From Toxorhynchites rutilus septentrionalis (Eukaryota; Arthropoda; Insecta; Diptera; Culicidae), in contig NC_073745.1 in assembly GCF_029784135.1 (NCBI RefSeq), forward strand, positions 102,070,125 to 102,134,124: 64,000 bases of DNA, read 5' to 3'. Position numbers and translations under genes: made by a program. The notes below the pieces were generated by a model. That model had not been told where the DNA came from. It saw only the letters and a program-made list of their open reading frames with translations, and made no database searches. Positions within the stretch are counted from its first letter, which is position 1; every line of letters starts with the position of its first letter. Shown here one piece after another: positions 22,401-37,400 of this stretch.

Positions 22401-25400
22401 AACCTCGTATCGAACGTGCTGAGAATAGACCGAAGCAAGTACCTCCTGGTTTAAGCGGTTCTTCTACGCACCAGGGGTCCTCAGCACTTCCCGGAGCAGA
22501 GCCCAACACGTCTGTTCCTTTTTCGCGGTCGAGGCAACAGCCACAATCTGGCTTGCTTGCGCTTTCTGACCTGGTGGACAATATTTTAAACGCTTTAAAT
22601 ATAAATGACCCTCTTAAAAGCATAGTATTATGTTTGCTCCCGATTGTGAGAACATTTTTGAAAGAAAAATGTGGTTTTTTAGCAGCGTTCATTTCCCTCG
22701 ATGCCTGATTCAGTGCAAGAGGTCAAGGATTTGACCACTGTAATACAGTGGAATTGCAGAAGCATCATCCCTAAACTAGATCAATTTAAATTTTTAATTC
22801 ATAGTTCTAACTGTGATGTATTTTCCCTCTGTGAAACATGGCTTTCTTCAGCCGACGAACTGAATTTCCACGATTTCAACATTATTCGCCTCGATCGAAA
22901 TGACTCGTTTGGTGGCGTACTATTGGGGATCAAAAAATGCCACTCCTTCTATAGAGTCACTCTCCCATCGATGACAGGCATTGAAGTTGTCGCTTGCCAG
23001 ACACAAATCAATGGCAAAGACCTCTGCATTGCCTCGATATATATTCCTCCAAGAACTATGGTTGGCCGCCATCAGTTTTTTGATATCATCGAGGCACTGC
23101 CGGAGCCGCGGCTAATCTTAGGTGACCTCAACTCCCATGGAACAGCATGGGGTTCACTCTACGATGACAACCGTGCCACTTTGATTTATGATCTGTGCGA
23201 CAACTTCAAATTGACAGTTTTGAATACTGGGGAAGCAACTAGAATAGCCAATCCCCCTGCACGGGCAAGTATGCTAGACATATCACTTTGCTCTTCTTCG
23301 TTATCCCTGGATTGCACGTGGAAGGTAATCCAAGATCCCCACGGTAGTGACCACCTGCCAATAATTTTATCGATCGCCAATGAATCAGGTTCTCGTGAGT
23401 CAGTCGATATTGCGTATGACCTCACGAAAAATATTGACTGGAGAAAATTTGCAGAAATAATATCTGAAGCACTTGTTTCAATGCATGAACATCCTCCACT
23501 CGAAGAGTATAACTTTATATCGAGTTTGATTTACGTAAACGCACTTCAAGCTCAAAAGAAACGTGTTCCTGCTACCACTTTCCGACGTCGTCCTCCATCA
23601 CTTTGGTGGGACAAGGAGTGTTCAAAGGTCTACCTTGAAAAATCATCCGCTTTCAAAAAATTCCGGAAAACTGGACTAGTGGAATGGTTTCGAAAGTACC
23701 AAGCTCTAGAAGCCAAACTAAAAGGTCTGATTAAAGCAAAAAAGCGTGGATATTGGCGAAAGTTCGTCAATGGTTTGTCAAGGGAGACCGCTATGAGCAC
23801 TCTTTGAAATACGGCTAGGAGAATGCGTGGCTGGAACCATACAAATGAAAGTGAGGAATACTCTGACCGTTGGATTTTCAAATTTGCAAGAAAGGTTTGT
23901 CCCGATTCCGTTCCTGCACAAAGCGTCGTACGCGACATTCCGCTCCAATGCGACTATGAGAATTTTTCGATGGTAGAATTCTCAATTGCCCTCCTCTCAT
24001 GTAACAATTCAGCTCCTGGGATGGACAAGATTAAATTCAACTTGTTGAAGAATCTTCCCGACTTGGCAAAACAGCGTTTGCTGAACTTGTTCAACAAGTT
24101 TCTGGAGCTGAATATTGTCCCACATGACTGGAGGCAAGTGAGAGTGATAGCCATACGAAAACCCAACAAGCCGGCTTGCGATCACAACTCGTATAGGCCG
24201 ATTGCAATGTTATCCTGTATTCGTAAATTGTTAGAGAAAATGATTCTACTTCGTTTGGACAAGTGGGTTGAAACGAACAATTTGCTGTCAAATACGCAGT
24301 TTGGCTTTCGCCGAGGTAAAGGGACGAACGATTGTCTGGCGCTGCTATCTTCTAAAATCCAAATCGCATTTGCTCGCAAAGAACAAATGGCTTCCGTTTT
24401 CCTCGATATCAAAGGGGCATTTGATTCAGTTTCCATGGAAATTCTCTCAGAGAAACTTCATAATCGTGGACTTTCACCAATTCTGAATAATTTCCTGTAC
24501 AATTTACTGTCAGAAAAGCACATGATTTTCTCTCATGGCAGCTCGAAATCTTCTCGTTACAGTTTTATGGGCCTACCACAAGGCTCCTGCCTAAGCCCCC
24601 TCTTGTACAGTTTTTACGTCAATGATATAGATGATTGTCTAACTAGAGACTGCACGCTGAGACAACTTGCAGACGATGGAGTTATTTCCATCACGGGTAC
24701 TAATCCCGTCGTTCTGCAAAAGTCGTTGCAAGATACCCTGAACAATCTGTTCACGTGGGCCCTCAAGCTGGGTATCGAATTCTCTACGGAGAAAACTGAA
24801 ATGGTCGTTTTTTCTAGGAAGCACGAACCCGCCCAATTCCAGCTTCACCTATCCGGCAAAACGATCAAGCACTCGATGTTTTTCAAATACCTTGGAGTAT
24901 ATTTTGACTCTAAATGTACCTGGGGAATACACATTCAAATACGCAATGTCAGCAAAGAATCAATTTTCTCCAAACAATAACCGGAACATGGTGGGGTGCC
25001 CATCCAGGAGACCTCATTCAGTTATACAAAACAACGATATTATCAGTGTTAGAATATGGCAGTTTTTGCTTCCGATCAGCTGCCAGGATTCATATTCTCA
25101 AGCTGGAGAGAATACAATATCGTTGCTTGCGTATAGCAATGGGGTGTTTGCATTCGACACATACGATGAGTCTCGAAGTTTTGGCAGGAGTACCCCCGCT
25201 TACTCTTCGGTTCACAGAATTATCCAACAGATTTCTCATCCGTTGCAAGATCATGAATCCATTGGTGATTGATAACTTCGAAAATCTACTCCAACTGATT
25301 CCTCAGTCAAGTTTTATGTCTTTATACCATGAGTACCTTACCCACGACGTGCACCCTTCACCAGGCATCTCCAACCAAGTTTGCTTCCCATACTTTTGCA

Positions 25401-28400
25401 ATTCCTCTGTCATTTTTGATCTGTCCATGCGACAAAAAATCCATGGAATCCCAGATCATCTACGCTCCGATTATATTCCGCCGATATTTTCGGCAGAATA
25501 TGGGAAAGTTAGATCTGATAAAATGTTCTTTACTGACGGTTCATACATAAACGGGTCCACTGGCTTCGGCATCTTCAATGAAAATTCCAGTGCCTCTTTC
25601 AAACTCAAAGATCCTTGTTCCGTGTATGTCGCTGAACTGGGTGCGATATACTACGCACTGGGGATCATTGAAACATTGCCCATCGACCACTATTTTATTT
25701 TTTCAGACAGTCTCAGCTCAATAGAGGCAATCCGCTCAATGAAAGTTGATAAACGCTCATCTTATTTCCTAACAAGAATAAGACAACTATTGAGTGTTTT
25801 GGTCGAAAAATTATTCAAGATTACCTTAGCATGGGTTCCCTCTCATTGCTCGATTCCGGGGAATGAGAAAGCGGACTCGCTAGCTAAGGTGGGCGCTTTA
25901 GAAGGCACACTTTTTGAAAGGCAAATTGCTTATAATGAATTTTTCCACATTCCTCGTCAGTACACGCTCGTAAGTTGGCAGCGCATGTGGAGTGGAGATG
26001 AGTTCGGTCGTTGGTTACACACGATTATCCCTAAGGTCTCGACGAGTGCATGGTTCAAGGGATTGAATGTAGGTCGTGATTTCATTCGCGTGATATCTCG
26101 GCTTATGTCCAATCACTACAACCTAAACGCGCATCTCTATCGCATTGGGCTCGCAGCAAACAATCTTTGTGATTGTGGCGATGGCTACCACGACATCGAG
26201 CATGTTGTCTGGTCGTGTATCCGGTTCCATGCTGCTCGCTCTCAGCTCTCTAGAGCACTGAGAGCACAAGGCAGACAATCGGAGATCCCCGTCCGGGATA
26301 TCTTAGGTAGCCGTGATCCTGATCTTCTGCTTCATCTATACCTGTTCCTCAGGAACGCCGATGTCAACGTTTAATGATGTTTCCTTCGTTGTGTCCCCGT
26401 TTTATATCCCTCCTATCCGATCGATAAACTTTTACTTAGTCGCGGCAATACATACACACACTCTTTACAGATACACGGGCCAAAGGTTGTGCAGTTCACT
26501 GATGATTCAACAAGAGCCAAAGGTTGTACCGCTCATGACAACTCTACATGAACTGATGATTGCGCCGGTTAGTGACCATTCTATCCTGGATTCCTCGAGT
26601 CGAGAAAGACGCACCACGCTAGATATGAGGTACAGACTAGGGGGGCGTTGCTGATCAAGGGTCAGCTGCATCCCAATAGGAAGTATCCCGAGTCGGGCAC
26701 ACGTACAGAGCATTGGAGACAGCAACATCCGAATTACGAAAACACTTGTAATACTAACCTCGAGCCAACCGCGAGTAATCGGTTACATATTACTAACATA
26801 GATAATAAGAAAAATTGTCAAAGTATTGAACTCCCGGCCCCGTGAGGCTAACGCCATATGAGCCTTGATAAAAATATATATTTTGGAAAAAAAAGAGTAC
26901 TATTTTTTCCTCAGTGTGTATTTTTTTCGCATATTAACATTAATACTCTAAAACTTTTTCCAAGACACTATTTCGGTACGACTCATAGTTTTTGAGATAT
27001 AAATTATCAAAGATTTCTGTTATTATAATCGATACGCTCTTTTCAAAAGTTACACTTGAGCCAAAAAAATCCCAATTGCTGTGGACAACTCATATTTCCT
27101 CCAACCCAAACGAAATACAAAGTTTCATTCAAATTAAAAATACTCTTGTTTTGTCATTTGTCGATTCCATTTCATTGCTCACTAGCGTGAACTTACATAA
27201 TGAATATATTAATATTTTCGGTGAATTTATTCACCTGAAGTAGAACTGCATCCAACTTTAGTGATTTCTCACCAGTGAGAAATTGATCAGCGCTTACATA
27301 CGCCTGAATTTATTCTATTCATAGTGGTTATATATATCACGAAGAAGTGTATCATCTATTTTCGGGTGATCTATTTTCCATCTAAAGCTATAATTCTCTC
27401 TAATGTAAACGTGACATAACAAACGTGGGGTAATAACTGTTTTTGCTGCGACTATATTTTGATGATCTGCTTACCAATCGAATCGGAAATTCTCTAAGAT
27501 TTGTTTGATATGGTCTACATCACGATTCCCTAATCCATAAATGGTTTAAATTACACAACATTGGAAGCATTTCTATTTTCCTATACATTTGTTCTGCCTA
27601 TTTGTGTGTAAGCACACAATTCGTAATGTCAATAACTCAGCAAGACACATTATTTATATATACCACTGTGAATCCGGTGCGCGTGAATCGCTGTGGATAG
27701 AGAAAACATTGCAATTTAGGCTCCGTCCGATTTCAATTTATTGAGTGTACACAGTCAATTCGCGATTTCAGATCACAGCACTTACGATTCATCAGTCATT
27801 CAGCTAACGATCAGACGGCAGAGGAGCAGTGTTGCCAAACATACAGATTTATTTGGAAAGGTACATATTTTTTCGATTTTTTCGGTACAGATTACAGATT
27901 TTCGTCCTAAATTACAGATAGGAACAGATTTGATTTCAATGATTCAACCCTCAAGGTTGTTGCAATGTTGCAGGTGCTCCCGTGGTCGAGTGGTTACCGT
28001 TCCACGTTATCAAGCCGGGGGTTCGGGTTCGATTCTCGTTCTGGCCGGGGGATTTTTCGTCACAGAAATTTCTTTCGACTTGCACTGTGATCACGCGTAT
28101 TCTAAAGCTTGCCACTCCAGAATACATTCAAGGCGTGTTATCCGACGTAGGAATCCTAACTAGGTACTACAAACAAAAATTACGCAAGTAATACCTATGT
28201 TGAGAAGACAAAAGTTCGACTGGGAACGTTAGTGCCATCCAAGAAGAAGAAGAGATCGATAAACGTTTCTATGGTAGTTCGACACCCCTCTCCCCTCTCT
28301 AAAGGGGAGCTCCCATACAGATGAAACACAAATTCCTGCATAACTCGAGAACTAATCAAGCAAATGGAGCCAAATTTGGGATGCGAGGGTGTTCGAGGGG

Positions 28401-31400
28401 TCCCAACAAATCAACAAAACATGACAATTGAAAATTTTCGGAAAACTCTGAAGGAAAATGGGAAAATTCAAAAAATTCAATTCGAATGTGTTCTACAATA
28501 ACATATTGACAAGAGTTGTTAGTCCATTTGATGTTTGCGGTAACGAAATTGATCTTCGTTCGAAAGTGGAAATGGATTTTGATGTGATAAAACGCGCTCC
28601 TATATCGTTCTCTATCTATATAAATAAAAATGGATCGCCGAATGTGTTGATAAGAGCAACACTCAAGGAAGGAATTGTCCGATTTAGGACTGTCTTCATT
28701 CTGTCATATTTTCTGTATCAAACATTTATTTAATGTAACGGAGAAACATGTTATTTGTAAGTGGATGAAAAATCTTGCACGAGATTTGTGTCTGAAAATA
28801 ATCTGATATTGTAACTATGAGTTTTGGTAGAAGTACTGAAATTCTATAGTAAAAATAATTTTAAAGGGTAGATTAGAAGATAAATCAATGAACATTTCTG
28901 CGATTGGACCCATGAACGTGCGCTTAGTAAGAAAACGTGGATGTGATAACGAAAAATAAATTTTGGGAGGAACGAAGTTTGTCGGGTCAGCTAGTAACAT
29001 ATTCAGAAAAACCTACAGAGAGTCAAAGTAGTCAATTTTTTTTGTATCATTAATCACTGCAATGATCAAAATTCTAATTGGCGGTATTTAATTTTTTCCA
29101 GATTGGTGACGAAATTCCCTGATATTGTTGGATTTTCCTGATATCCCCTGTTTTCAAGGTTTTTCAAGGTAGTCGACAGCATGAACTCTTAGTGTTTTTG
29201 GAACGTTGTATTTCATGGAAATTAAATTTCGCTCAAAGATACTGAAGACTTCTTGAATATATAAAAAGTTTAGTGTTTCCGTGTCGCTCTAGACAGTGAG
29301 CAATCAACAATACATGTTAATTCTAAGAGTTAATTTAAAAATCTGCTCAAATTGGCGTTTTATTGCTTCGCGAAACGTTTGCGACCCCCACAAAACGATT
29401 AACGCGTGTTTGTGGCCCCTATAAAAAAATGAGTACAGCTGCTTTATGGCTTTATGGATTTATTCGCGTGAAAATAGGTGTAAACGGGTGAGAATAAATA
29501 TGATACACTTATTCGAAGTATATATAACTTGAATAAATTCAGCATATGTAAACGCTTGTGAATTTCTCACTGGTGAGAAATCACTAAAGTTGGATGCAGT
29601 TCTACTTTAGGTGAATAAATTCACCGAAAATATGAATATATTCATTACAGAAGTTCACGCTAGTGTAAACGGTTGATGCGATTTCTATAAATCTCATCAT
29701 ATTTCTTCACATGAATATATCACTGGTCTAAACCCACCCTTAGACAGAATAACGTAAACAATCCCTTAGGCAAGAACTAATTACACGTTCGGATAGGCTC
29801 AACTTACCGTTGCATCAGCCTCAGGTTTCGCCGGCGGAACGTATCCTTCTCTGTTAATTCTCGGATCGTAATCAAATCGTCCTTCATTTTCAGCTGCTGT
29901 CATTTCTTCCACCGGATTGCGCTCGATGTTTAGTGGGACCTGTGAACCAGAAAATTTCATCGTTACGTTATCCGATAATCAATCAAATAAAAAACACCGT
30001 ACATTGATAGCGGAGCTGGCTGGCAGCAGAGTCGCTCTTTCTGGCTGCAGAAATTGGTATGTTTTAACCGCGTTGTAGAAACCAGGGAATAGATTCTCGT
30101 ACTGCTCCGGATCGGCCAAACTCTGGCCGGCTTTCTCGTTGATTTTACCCAGCTCCGTCCGCCAAATGTTCAGCACGTATGAAATCTTGTTGGGCATATA
30201 GGTTCTGTGGAGTATAGGAAATTCGTTACAATTCCATTTCCGGATTAAACATCTAATCAATTTGTTAATCGAACCTGGCGAAGAATGCAGCCTCCGGTAT
30301 CCGATTGGTTTGAATTAAAATGTCCAAGCATTTCTCTAGATCGCCCAGCAAGAACATCGACAGGAAGGAGATGTTGAACTTCCCCTGTGATTCACCGTTC
30401 TCGCCCAGATTCTGCAGCATATCGGCGTCACCTACGAGGAAAAATATTTTACCATTTTAGTGCCTCTCACATCAGATTATTTCATCCAGTGTTCGTTAGA
30501 ATAATTGAGTTCCATCCGGTTTTCCAAGTTTTATGAGAATTTAATTCCGATTACCCAGTTCACCGTGCAATATGCTTGCGAAAGAAAATCAGATCCTAGC
30601 TCTTCTGGTTATTTGATTGCTCATCCTTTCCCCATGTTTACGCTATGCCTGTTATGTCGCATTGCAACAACCTGTTCCCCATATAGGCATCAATTCTCTA
30701 TTCATGATCAATAAAAAGACATTCCCACACCACCCTCACACACAATCTGCTGAAAGTTTTCCTTTCTCATTCTTCACGCTTATTTGAAATTATAATTATT
30801 TTCACCCTCTCCCCCTTTGCGCATCACACCGAAGGAAACTTACCCGTGCTGGTGGCCAGCAGCAGCAGACCGCCGTAGTCGTTCGCGTTGGTGAGACACT
30901 CCTTGACCAGGTCGAACTTGTTCTTGCTGGTCGCGATGCTGGCAAGCTGGGACCACTTTTGGGGACTGTCGGATTCTCGTGCCAGCTCGAGCGCTGTATC
31001 CAGATCGCCAATTTGCAGCGCCAGATCGAACCGGTGCTCCGGATCGGTTGAAACCTGCAGCGCCTGCTGCTTGAAACCTTGCTTCTCGAGGAAGTGTGCC
31101 ACGCGGGTGCGATGCTCCTTCGGGATGGTGGGTAGCACTCGGTCGGCTGTGTCGAAATCCCGTCGCATCACCGCGGTTTGGTACTCGAGCACCGAGAGGA
31201 GCAACGCATAGCTGGTCACATTCAGCTCCTTGTCGCCGAGGTAGAGTCTGTTGGAAGAAGAAGAAAATTTGTTTACATAAGGCTTGAAACATTCAGAATC
31301 CGGAATCGCAAAACCAGTTGTATCACGGGATTGATTATCCAATTAACGGTCAAGCTGTGAAAACTATTTTTTTAACGACCCATTGGTGTAATTTCGAGTA

Positions 31401-34400
31401 TTGGCGATACAGAAACCCTAATCTTCTAGAATTTTTTTTTCCATTCTTCCGTTTTCCGGAAAATGACAAAAAGTCGAAAAATCTTCAAACAGCCAAAACG
31501 TACATTTTTATTGATGTAGGAGGTTCAATCCAACGGTTTTTTCCTACATCACAATGTGTGTTACTTTATCAAAGTAATACTGTATGGAAGCTTATATATT
31601 GCCCAATTAGACACAGTTATCTTAAACCGAATTTATTGCCCAATAAAGATATGCAATATTGAATTAAACCGATAGTAAGTGGTAGCTAACCAAAACCTTA
31701 CCATATGGTTGCGTTCCAAAGCCATGAAAAATTATCAAAGTTGCTGTTTGATTAGGAGGATTGTGTTGAAAACACGATCGCATTGTCATCGTGGGACTAA
31801 GAACTTGTTGCATTCAATTAGCCTTCAATTCAATTCAAATAACCTTCGGTATTAACTTGGGAAGGAACAAAATTTTATAATTAACTCTTTAGTATATTTT
31901 TTGTGGCTCTGATACGTGATTTTGTTGTAACTTTATCGTACTCTTCAAAAACAGATTCTAATTTTCATATCAAGTCTCTGCGTTGGTTGATCGCTGTCTA
32001 GAGTGAAATTAAAAAAAAGGATGTTTTAAAGTCGAATACTCAATACCTCTCGCCTGATGCAGTGTTACATTCTTTTTACATTTGTTTTTTATTTATTTAT
32101 TTAATTACAACGTATTCACAACGTGGCCTCATTCACAATGTTTCTCAAATTAACTCGATTCCTCGGATATCCGGTGCTCACCATGTCTTGTTCCACTTGG
32201 TTTAACCATCTTGCTCGCTCGCTGTACTCCTCATCGTCTCGTACCAGTCAGATCTCTCGAAATAAACAGCATTTTTGCAGGATAAGGAGTGTATCGAAAA
32301 GTAGACTTTCCTTCTTGAACTTGGCCTTGACAATTTCCCAGTAACGCTCAATTGGCCGCAGCTGGGGACAGTTAGGTGGGTTGAGGTTGTTCCGACGAAC
32401 ATGATGTTGTTTTCCGAAAACCATTGTAGCTTGGATTTGACATAATGTGCCGATGCTAAATCCGGCCAGAATAGAGGAGGAATCTCGTGCTTTCTATAAA
32501 GTGGAAGCAATCTCTTCCTCAAGCATTCTTCCACATAAATTTGAGCATTTATAGTACCTTCTGTGAAAAAAGATGACGATCGCATGCCACACGTGCAACT
32601 GGCTTGCCAAACGAGCACTTTTTGGCCGAATTTCTCCATCGCAACAGTCGTATCCGCTAATGGTACACTCTCTCCAATCGATTTGACAGAAATTGAGGTC
32701 CCGGCAGCGTTCTGAAATCTTCTTTGACGTTTCGTCATCCATGAGAATGCGCTGGTTGGGATTGTTCAGAATACGCTCATATAGCTTTCGAGCTCGTGTT
32801 TTAGTGCATTTACAACTTTTCGGTCCAATTCGGGATTGCTTGGTCCGGGTTTTCGCCCACTTCTGATGAGATCCTCGAAAGAACACTCATTACCGAACTT
32901 TGCGACGATTCGTTTAACATTATTGTGGTATGTAACATCCTTTCAGTGTACCAATTGTGCCGAATATTCTTTTTAGTTTCTAAATCAATCCGCGACATTT
33001 TGAAAACAACTTTTCGACTGACTTGTACTTCAATTTTTGACATGTAAACAAAGCGGGCTCTGATTACACAACAAAAAAAAGTTCACCCGTTTGTGTGTAA
33101 TAACGTGTTCAATGTTTAAGTTGATGTCTTTTCGATACACTCCTTAGTTGACCGGTATTCTTTCAATATGTCCTGCCCAGCGTATCCTTCCAGCTTTGAT
33201 CACTTTCTGAATACTGGGCTCACTGGTGATTTACGTGACTTCATTCTTCGCCTCCATAAGCCGTCCTCCTGCACACCACCGAAGATGGTTCTTGACACAT
33301 GTCATTTAAAGACTCCGAGTGCTCGCTGATCTTCTTCGAGTATAGTCCACGTTTCGTGCCCCTAGAGGACAACCGGTCTTGTGAGCGTTTGCTACAGGGA
33401 ACATTTTGCACGATAGCGTTGCATAGACGCAACTCCCATTAATAATGTATCTCCAGATTTCTCACTGTCAGATATTGTTCCACTACCTCGAACTGATCGC
33501 CGTCGATCACATCACTACTGACTAATCGGGCCCTGCCATACTCGGATCCGGAAGCCAGCATGTATTTTGTTCTATCGTTAGGGGTGGTAAATCTTCACTA
33601 TTTAAATCACCAACGTGTAATCGCTTCCATCGTTATTTTGCCCCTCTGCCTGTAAGCCATTCAGGTGTACTTCGAAGTGCTGTTTCCACCTTTCGTTCAC
33701 TTCACGATCGTTCGTCAGGATACTACCATCCTTGTTCCGACACATTTCTGCTGTTCGAGTTTTTAGTACTCATCCTCTTTCAGGCGAGGCTTCTTTTCCC
33801 TGAAGTGTTGGGTTTACTTTCTCCGTTTCTGTCTGTATCGTTCCACGTTCTGACGGGTAGCTTAACGCAGCATTAGCTCCTGCGCAATATTTTTCTCGTG
33901 TAACACTTGCTGACACTCATCATCGAACCTCTCGTACCGTTGCCTAGTTCCATGTGTCCTAGGATGTTCTACGCTGTTTATGACTGTTTTAATCATGCTT
34001 CAACAGTCCTCAAGAGGAGCTTCGTTAAGTTGATCCTCTTCCGGAAGCGCAGCTCCGAGCGAATGCGCGTAATTTTCGTCGAAATCTGTTTGCTTTAATC
34101 GTGTAAGATAGTACCGTCGCGGGCATCGGTTCCGAATGTGGTTCATAACGGAGTTGTTAATAAACGGAAGGAGACGTTTCTGCAGGCATTCTTCCCCATA
34201 AATTTTCAAGCCCCTTATCTTGTTTGTGACGAGAACCTTTTTTTTGTCTACAATCAACGAAAACGAACTTACATTAGCTGGGAACTTCATTTCTGGCAGA
34301 TCCTTTATATAATTTTAAGCCGGAAAGTTGTCCAAAAACCATCTTCACGTACTTTTCGTCCATGCATCCTTCGTACTTCGTCAAAACCTTGTTGAACAAC

Positions 34401-37400
34401 TTTCAAGCGCGTCTTCTGATCACCAGATTTTGCTGCAGTGTCCTGTTTGGTTGCTTGGAGGCACGGAAATTACGATAACCTTTTCTTATACGGATTCTCC
34501 GGATGGTACTTTGGTTAGAGTTGTGTTTTTGGGCGATATCGTAGTCCCAGAGTTCTGGGTTTGCCTTAATTGTTCTCAATGCCTTCAACCTCAGCTTCCG
34601 ACCGAAGTTCCGCTACGATGCGTCCTCTGATCCATCCGAATGACAGTTGTACGTTAGAGGAAACGTTTCAGCACATCATACACAGTCGATCTAACCACTC
34701 GACTAAATCACACTCAGTTGACCAGTCGACACTTTGATTACTGATTAACCACTGTCTCGCGATTTTAGTATCCGACTAGGACGGAGTTTGAATGTGGGCG
34801 TTCGAAATCAAATTTCTTCTCTCAGCTTCCATCCTTCACAACTTTTTCAAAACAAAAAAGATCAAAGTGAATTTTTTACCGTCGAAAGATACAAATTTTC
34901 CAAAAAATCTGCTGTCAAAATATTTAAGATACACCTACTACGAGTGCTGCTATAAATTTTGTTAATTGAACGAAATTTCTGTCCAAAACATTATGCACAC
35001 TCATGTTTATTTCAAAACATTGTTCTGCGTGTAGGTTTCAATATTGCTACTCACCGATTATCCTTCGGCACATATCCCAGCAAATACATCGTCCTATCGA
35101 GATGGGAAACGGTGACAATCTCACCCCCGACGTAATAGTTGATCCTGTTCACGGAGTTCGTATAGATGAAGCAGTCACCAACCCAGACTCCGGTTCGAAC
35201 CATTTCGTGGACTTCTCCCAGCACCTGTGTGAGTAGATTTTATTCTACATTGTGCTTTCACATACATCGCAAATCAAAACCTACCTCAAAAGCTTCCTCG
35301 ATCCCATCTTCGCTAACCTGCTGCTTTGTGGCCAATGCGTTCTGAATCATGCCGATGTCGACCTGCAGGATGAAGTAGGAGTCTTCCGTGGCCAGACAAA
35401 CAAGCGTGCCAGCTTCGTTCCAGAATACGTGTCTGCGGGGTTAAAACACATTATTTCTGGAACACACAAACATCACGACCGTCCTCTTACCTTGGTTGAA
35501 CTTCAATCCTTCTAATCAGCTCGAGGTTCTCCCAGTCGTAGAATGATAACCCGGAGGAGGTCTTAACTCCCAGCAGTTGTCCGCCGAATATACCTGCGAA
35601 TTTATAGTACGTGTTACACAAATTATGCCCCAACCAAATGTTTCAACCATTTTAACAATGGATTGTTAATCGAACTCGGACAAGTACCTTCTACGGATTA
35701 TAGGCGTGCACATTGGTTAGTTAGTATCAATTTGAGTTTAGATGGGTTCGCATGAAGAGAAAACGGGGGGAAAACAGAGCAAACGAGAACGAGAGTTGAG
35801 CGTTTGGCATTCAATCTCAGTTTTCATTGTTTTGTTTGTTTGATTTTGATTTACGCGAAAAACACAAAGTAGCGCCCATCATTGGAACACACACACATCG
35901 TGACCACTGTGGAGCATCTTCTACTAACCTTCTGCGCCATAATCCGGAGTGAAGCTCTTCCGCTCCTTGAAGTTGCGGAACAGTTTTACGGCTCCGCTGG
36001 ATTCGCGCACGGCATACTCGCTGTTTTCCGCGGCCCACACGAATTCCTGAGCCGAACCGAACGACTTATTTCGCAGCGCCATCGAGGTGTAGATGATGTA
36101 CTCGCCATCGCCGCAAACGACCACGAATCTGGAATCGGAAAAGCGAACAAGAGTCTCAGAAAGGGTTGGGTTGTTTAAGGTGAGGCATAACGCGTTACCG
36201 TCCGTTCGGGTTGTGGGCAATCGTCTGTGGATAGTTTTCGCAGGCGCCCATGTCTTTGACCGCCACCGGTAACCTTTCACCGTCTTTGATTTCAGTACCT
36301 GGAAGGGAAGAGATTAAATGGAAGGCGTTAGCGTATTTTTGGATCTGATCGAAATTATGTGTCCTTGGCGTTCGTTTTGTTATACAAAAAAAAAACACTT
36401 CGATCATCAAGGAAACGAATTAGTTAGTTGAGATTACGTCCACCATTATTTTAAGGTATTGCAATGGGCTAGACATGCTTTCAATTGTAGATTTGTGTAT
36501 GTACCTAATCCAGATGTAAATAATGGGTCTTCTAGACTATCCTTCTGCATGGAACGAAGTCTGACAAAGTGAAATATAAGGTCAGTGATACAACACATTC
36601 CATCCATTATTTCCCAAACATAACGGTATATTAAACTGAGGTCAAGCATTGTCATGGTGGGTTGTGTCCCGCGATATTCTGAAGATTTTCGCTTCGATCG
36701 AATCAATTGTTACCTATAGAACAGTTGCAGATTGACTCGGATTCAGCAGCTCTACCAGGATGACACCCTTCTGATGCTATTAAGTACGGAGACATACCTT
36801 GGCGTTCATTGTTATTAAATATTTACGTTGATGTTCCAGGTGGACTGGAATCTAATAAATGTTTTTTCTTCTCGTTTCGAGCTGTGACATGAATCTACTT
36901 CGCAACAGTAATGTTACTGGGTAAGGGAAATGGTATTACAAATAAAATCATTTTTTTTCAGGCAGATGAAATTGAAGTTCTAATTGCATTTGACAGAAGT
37001 CTCGATCAACCGGTATATTGACTTATTCTCTCCAAACTTTAGGCTCTTCTCCACCACTCCATTACTACTTAAACTGTGTAGCCGAGTATACTTGTTATTG
37101 AATTCACAAAGAAACGATGAGTCTCAGCTTCAGTTTTCTTTCCAAGAAGTAGCTCAGCAATCAACATCTATCCGAATACGTTAAAAAACAGGAAGTGGGT
37201 TATGTATGTGATATAACCGCAAGGTTGACGCGGTACTATCATTGTTGTAGTGATCATTTGTTTGGAGTTGCATCTCAATTGTCAATGAATGGATGAATAA
37301 ATATTTGGGGGATTCGAAAACGAGAGCGTTACGTTGGAGGCACAAGGTTTTAAGCCTCAGTACCTCTTTGTCTACTGAACTAAATGTAATGATTATTACT

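Larger units (their letters stand above)
20795..26890 (+). mobile_element. Nearly full-length I/Loner-like non-LTR retrotransposon, inactivated
   Basis: Contains gag (21313-22708), pol with endonuclease, reverse transcriptase and RNase H (22701-26374) and a 3' UTR to about 26880 that matches the copy at 11205-12856. The RNase H after RT and the CCHC gag favour the I superfamily over Jockey. It is opposite in strand to COPB2, inside its 13.4 kb intron. The 5' start is estimated; no target duplication was fixed. Three lesions disable it. Confidence 0.85.

Noticed and set aside
28458..28733. 91-codon frame
   Set aside because: Lies wholly in a Helitron-like remnant that has an inverted copy elsewhere; no conserved motif.
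31096..31287. + strand frames over the COPB2 solenoid exon
   Set aside because: Antisense shadows of a strongly conserved coding exon.
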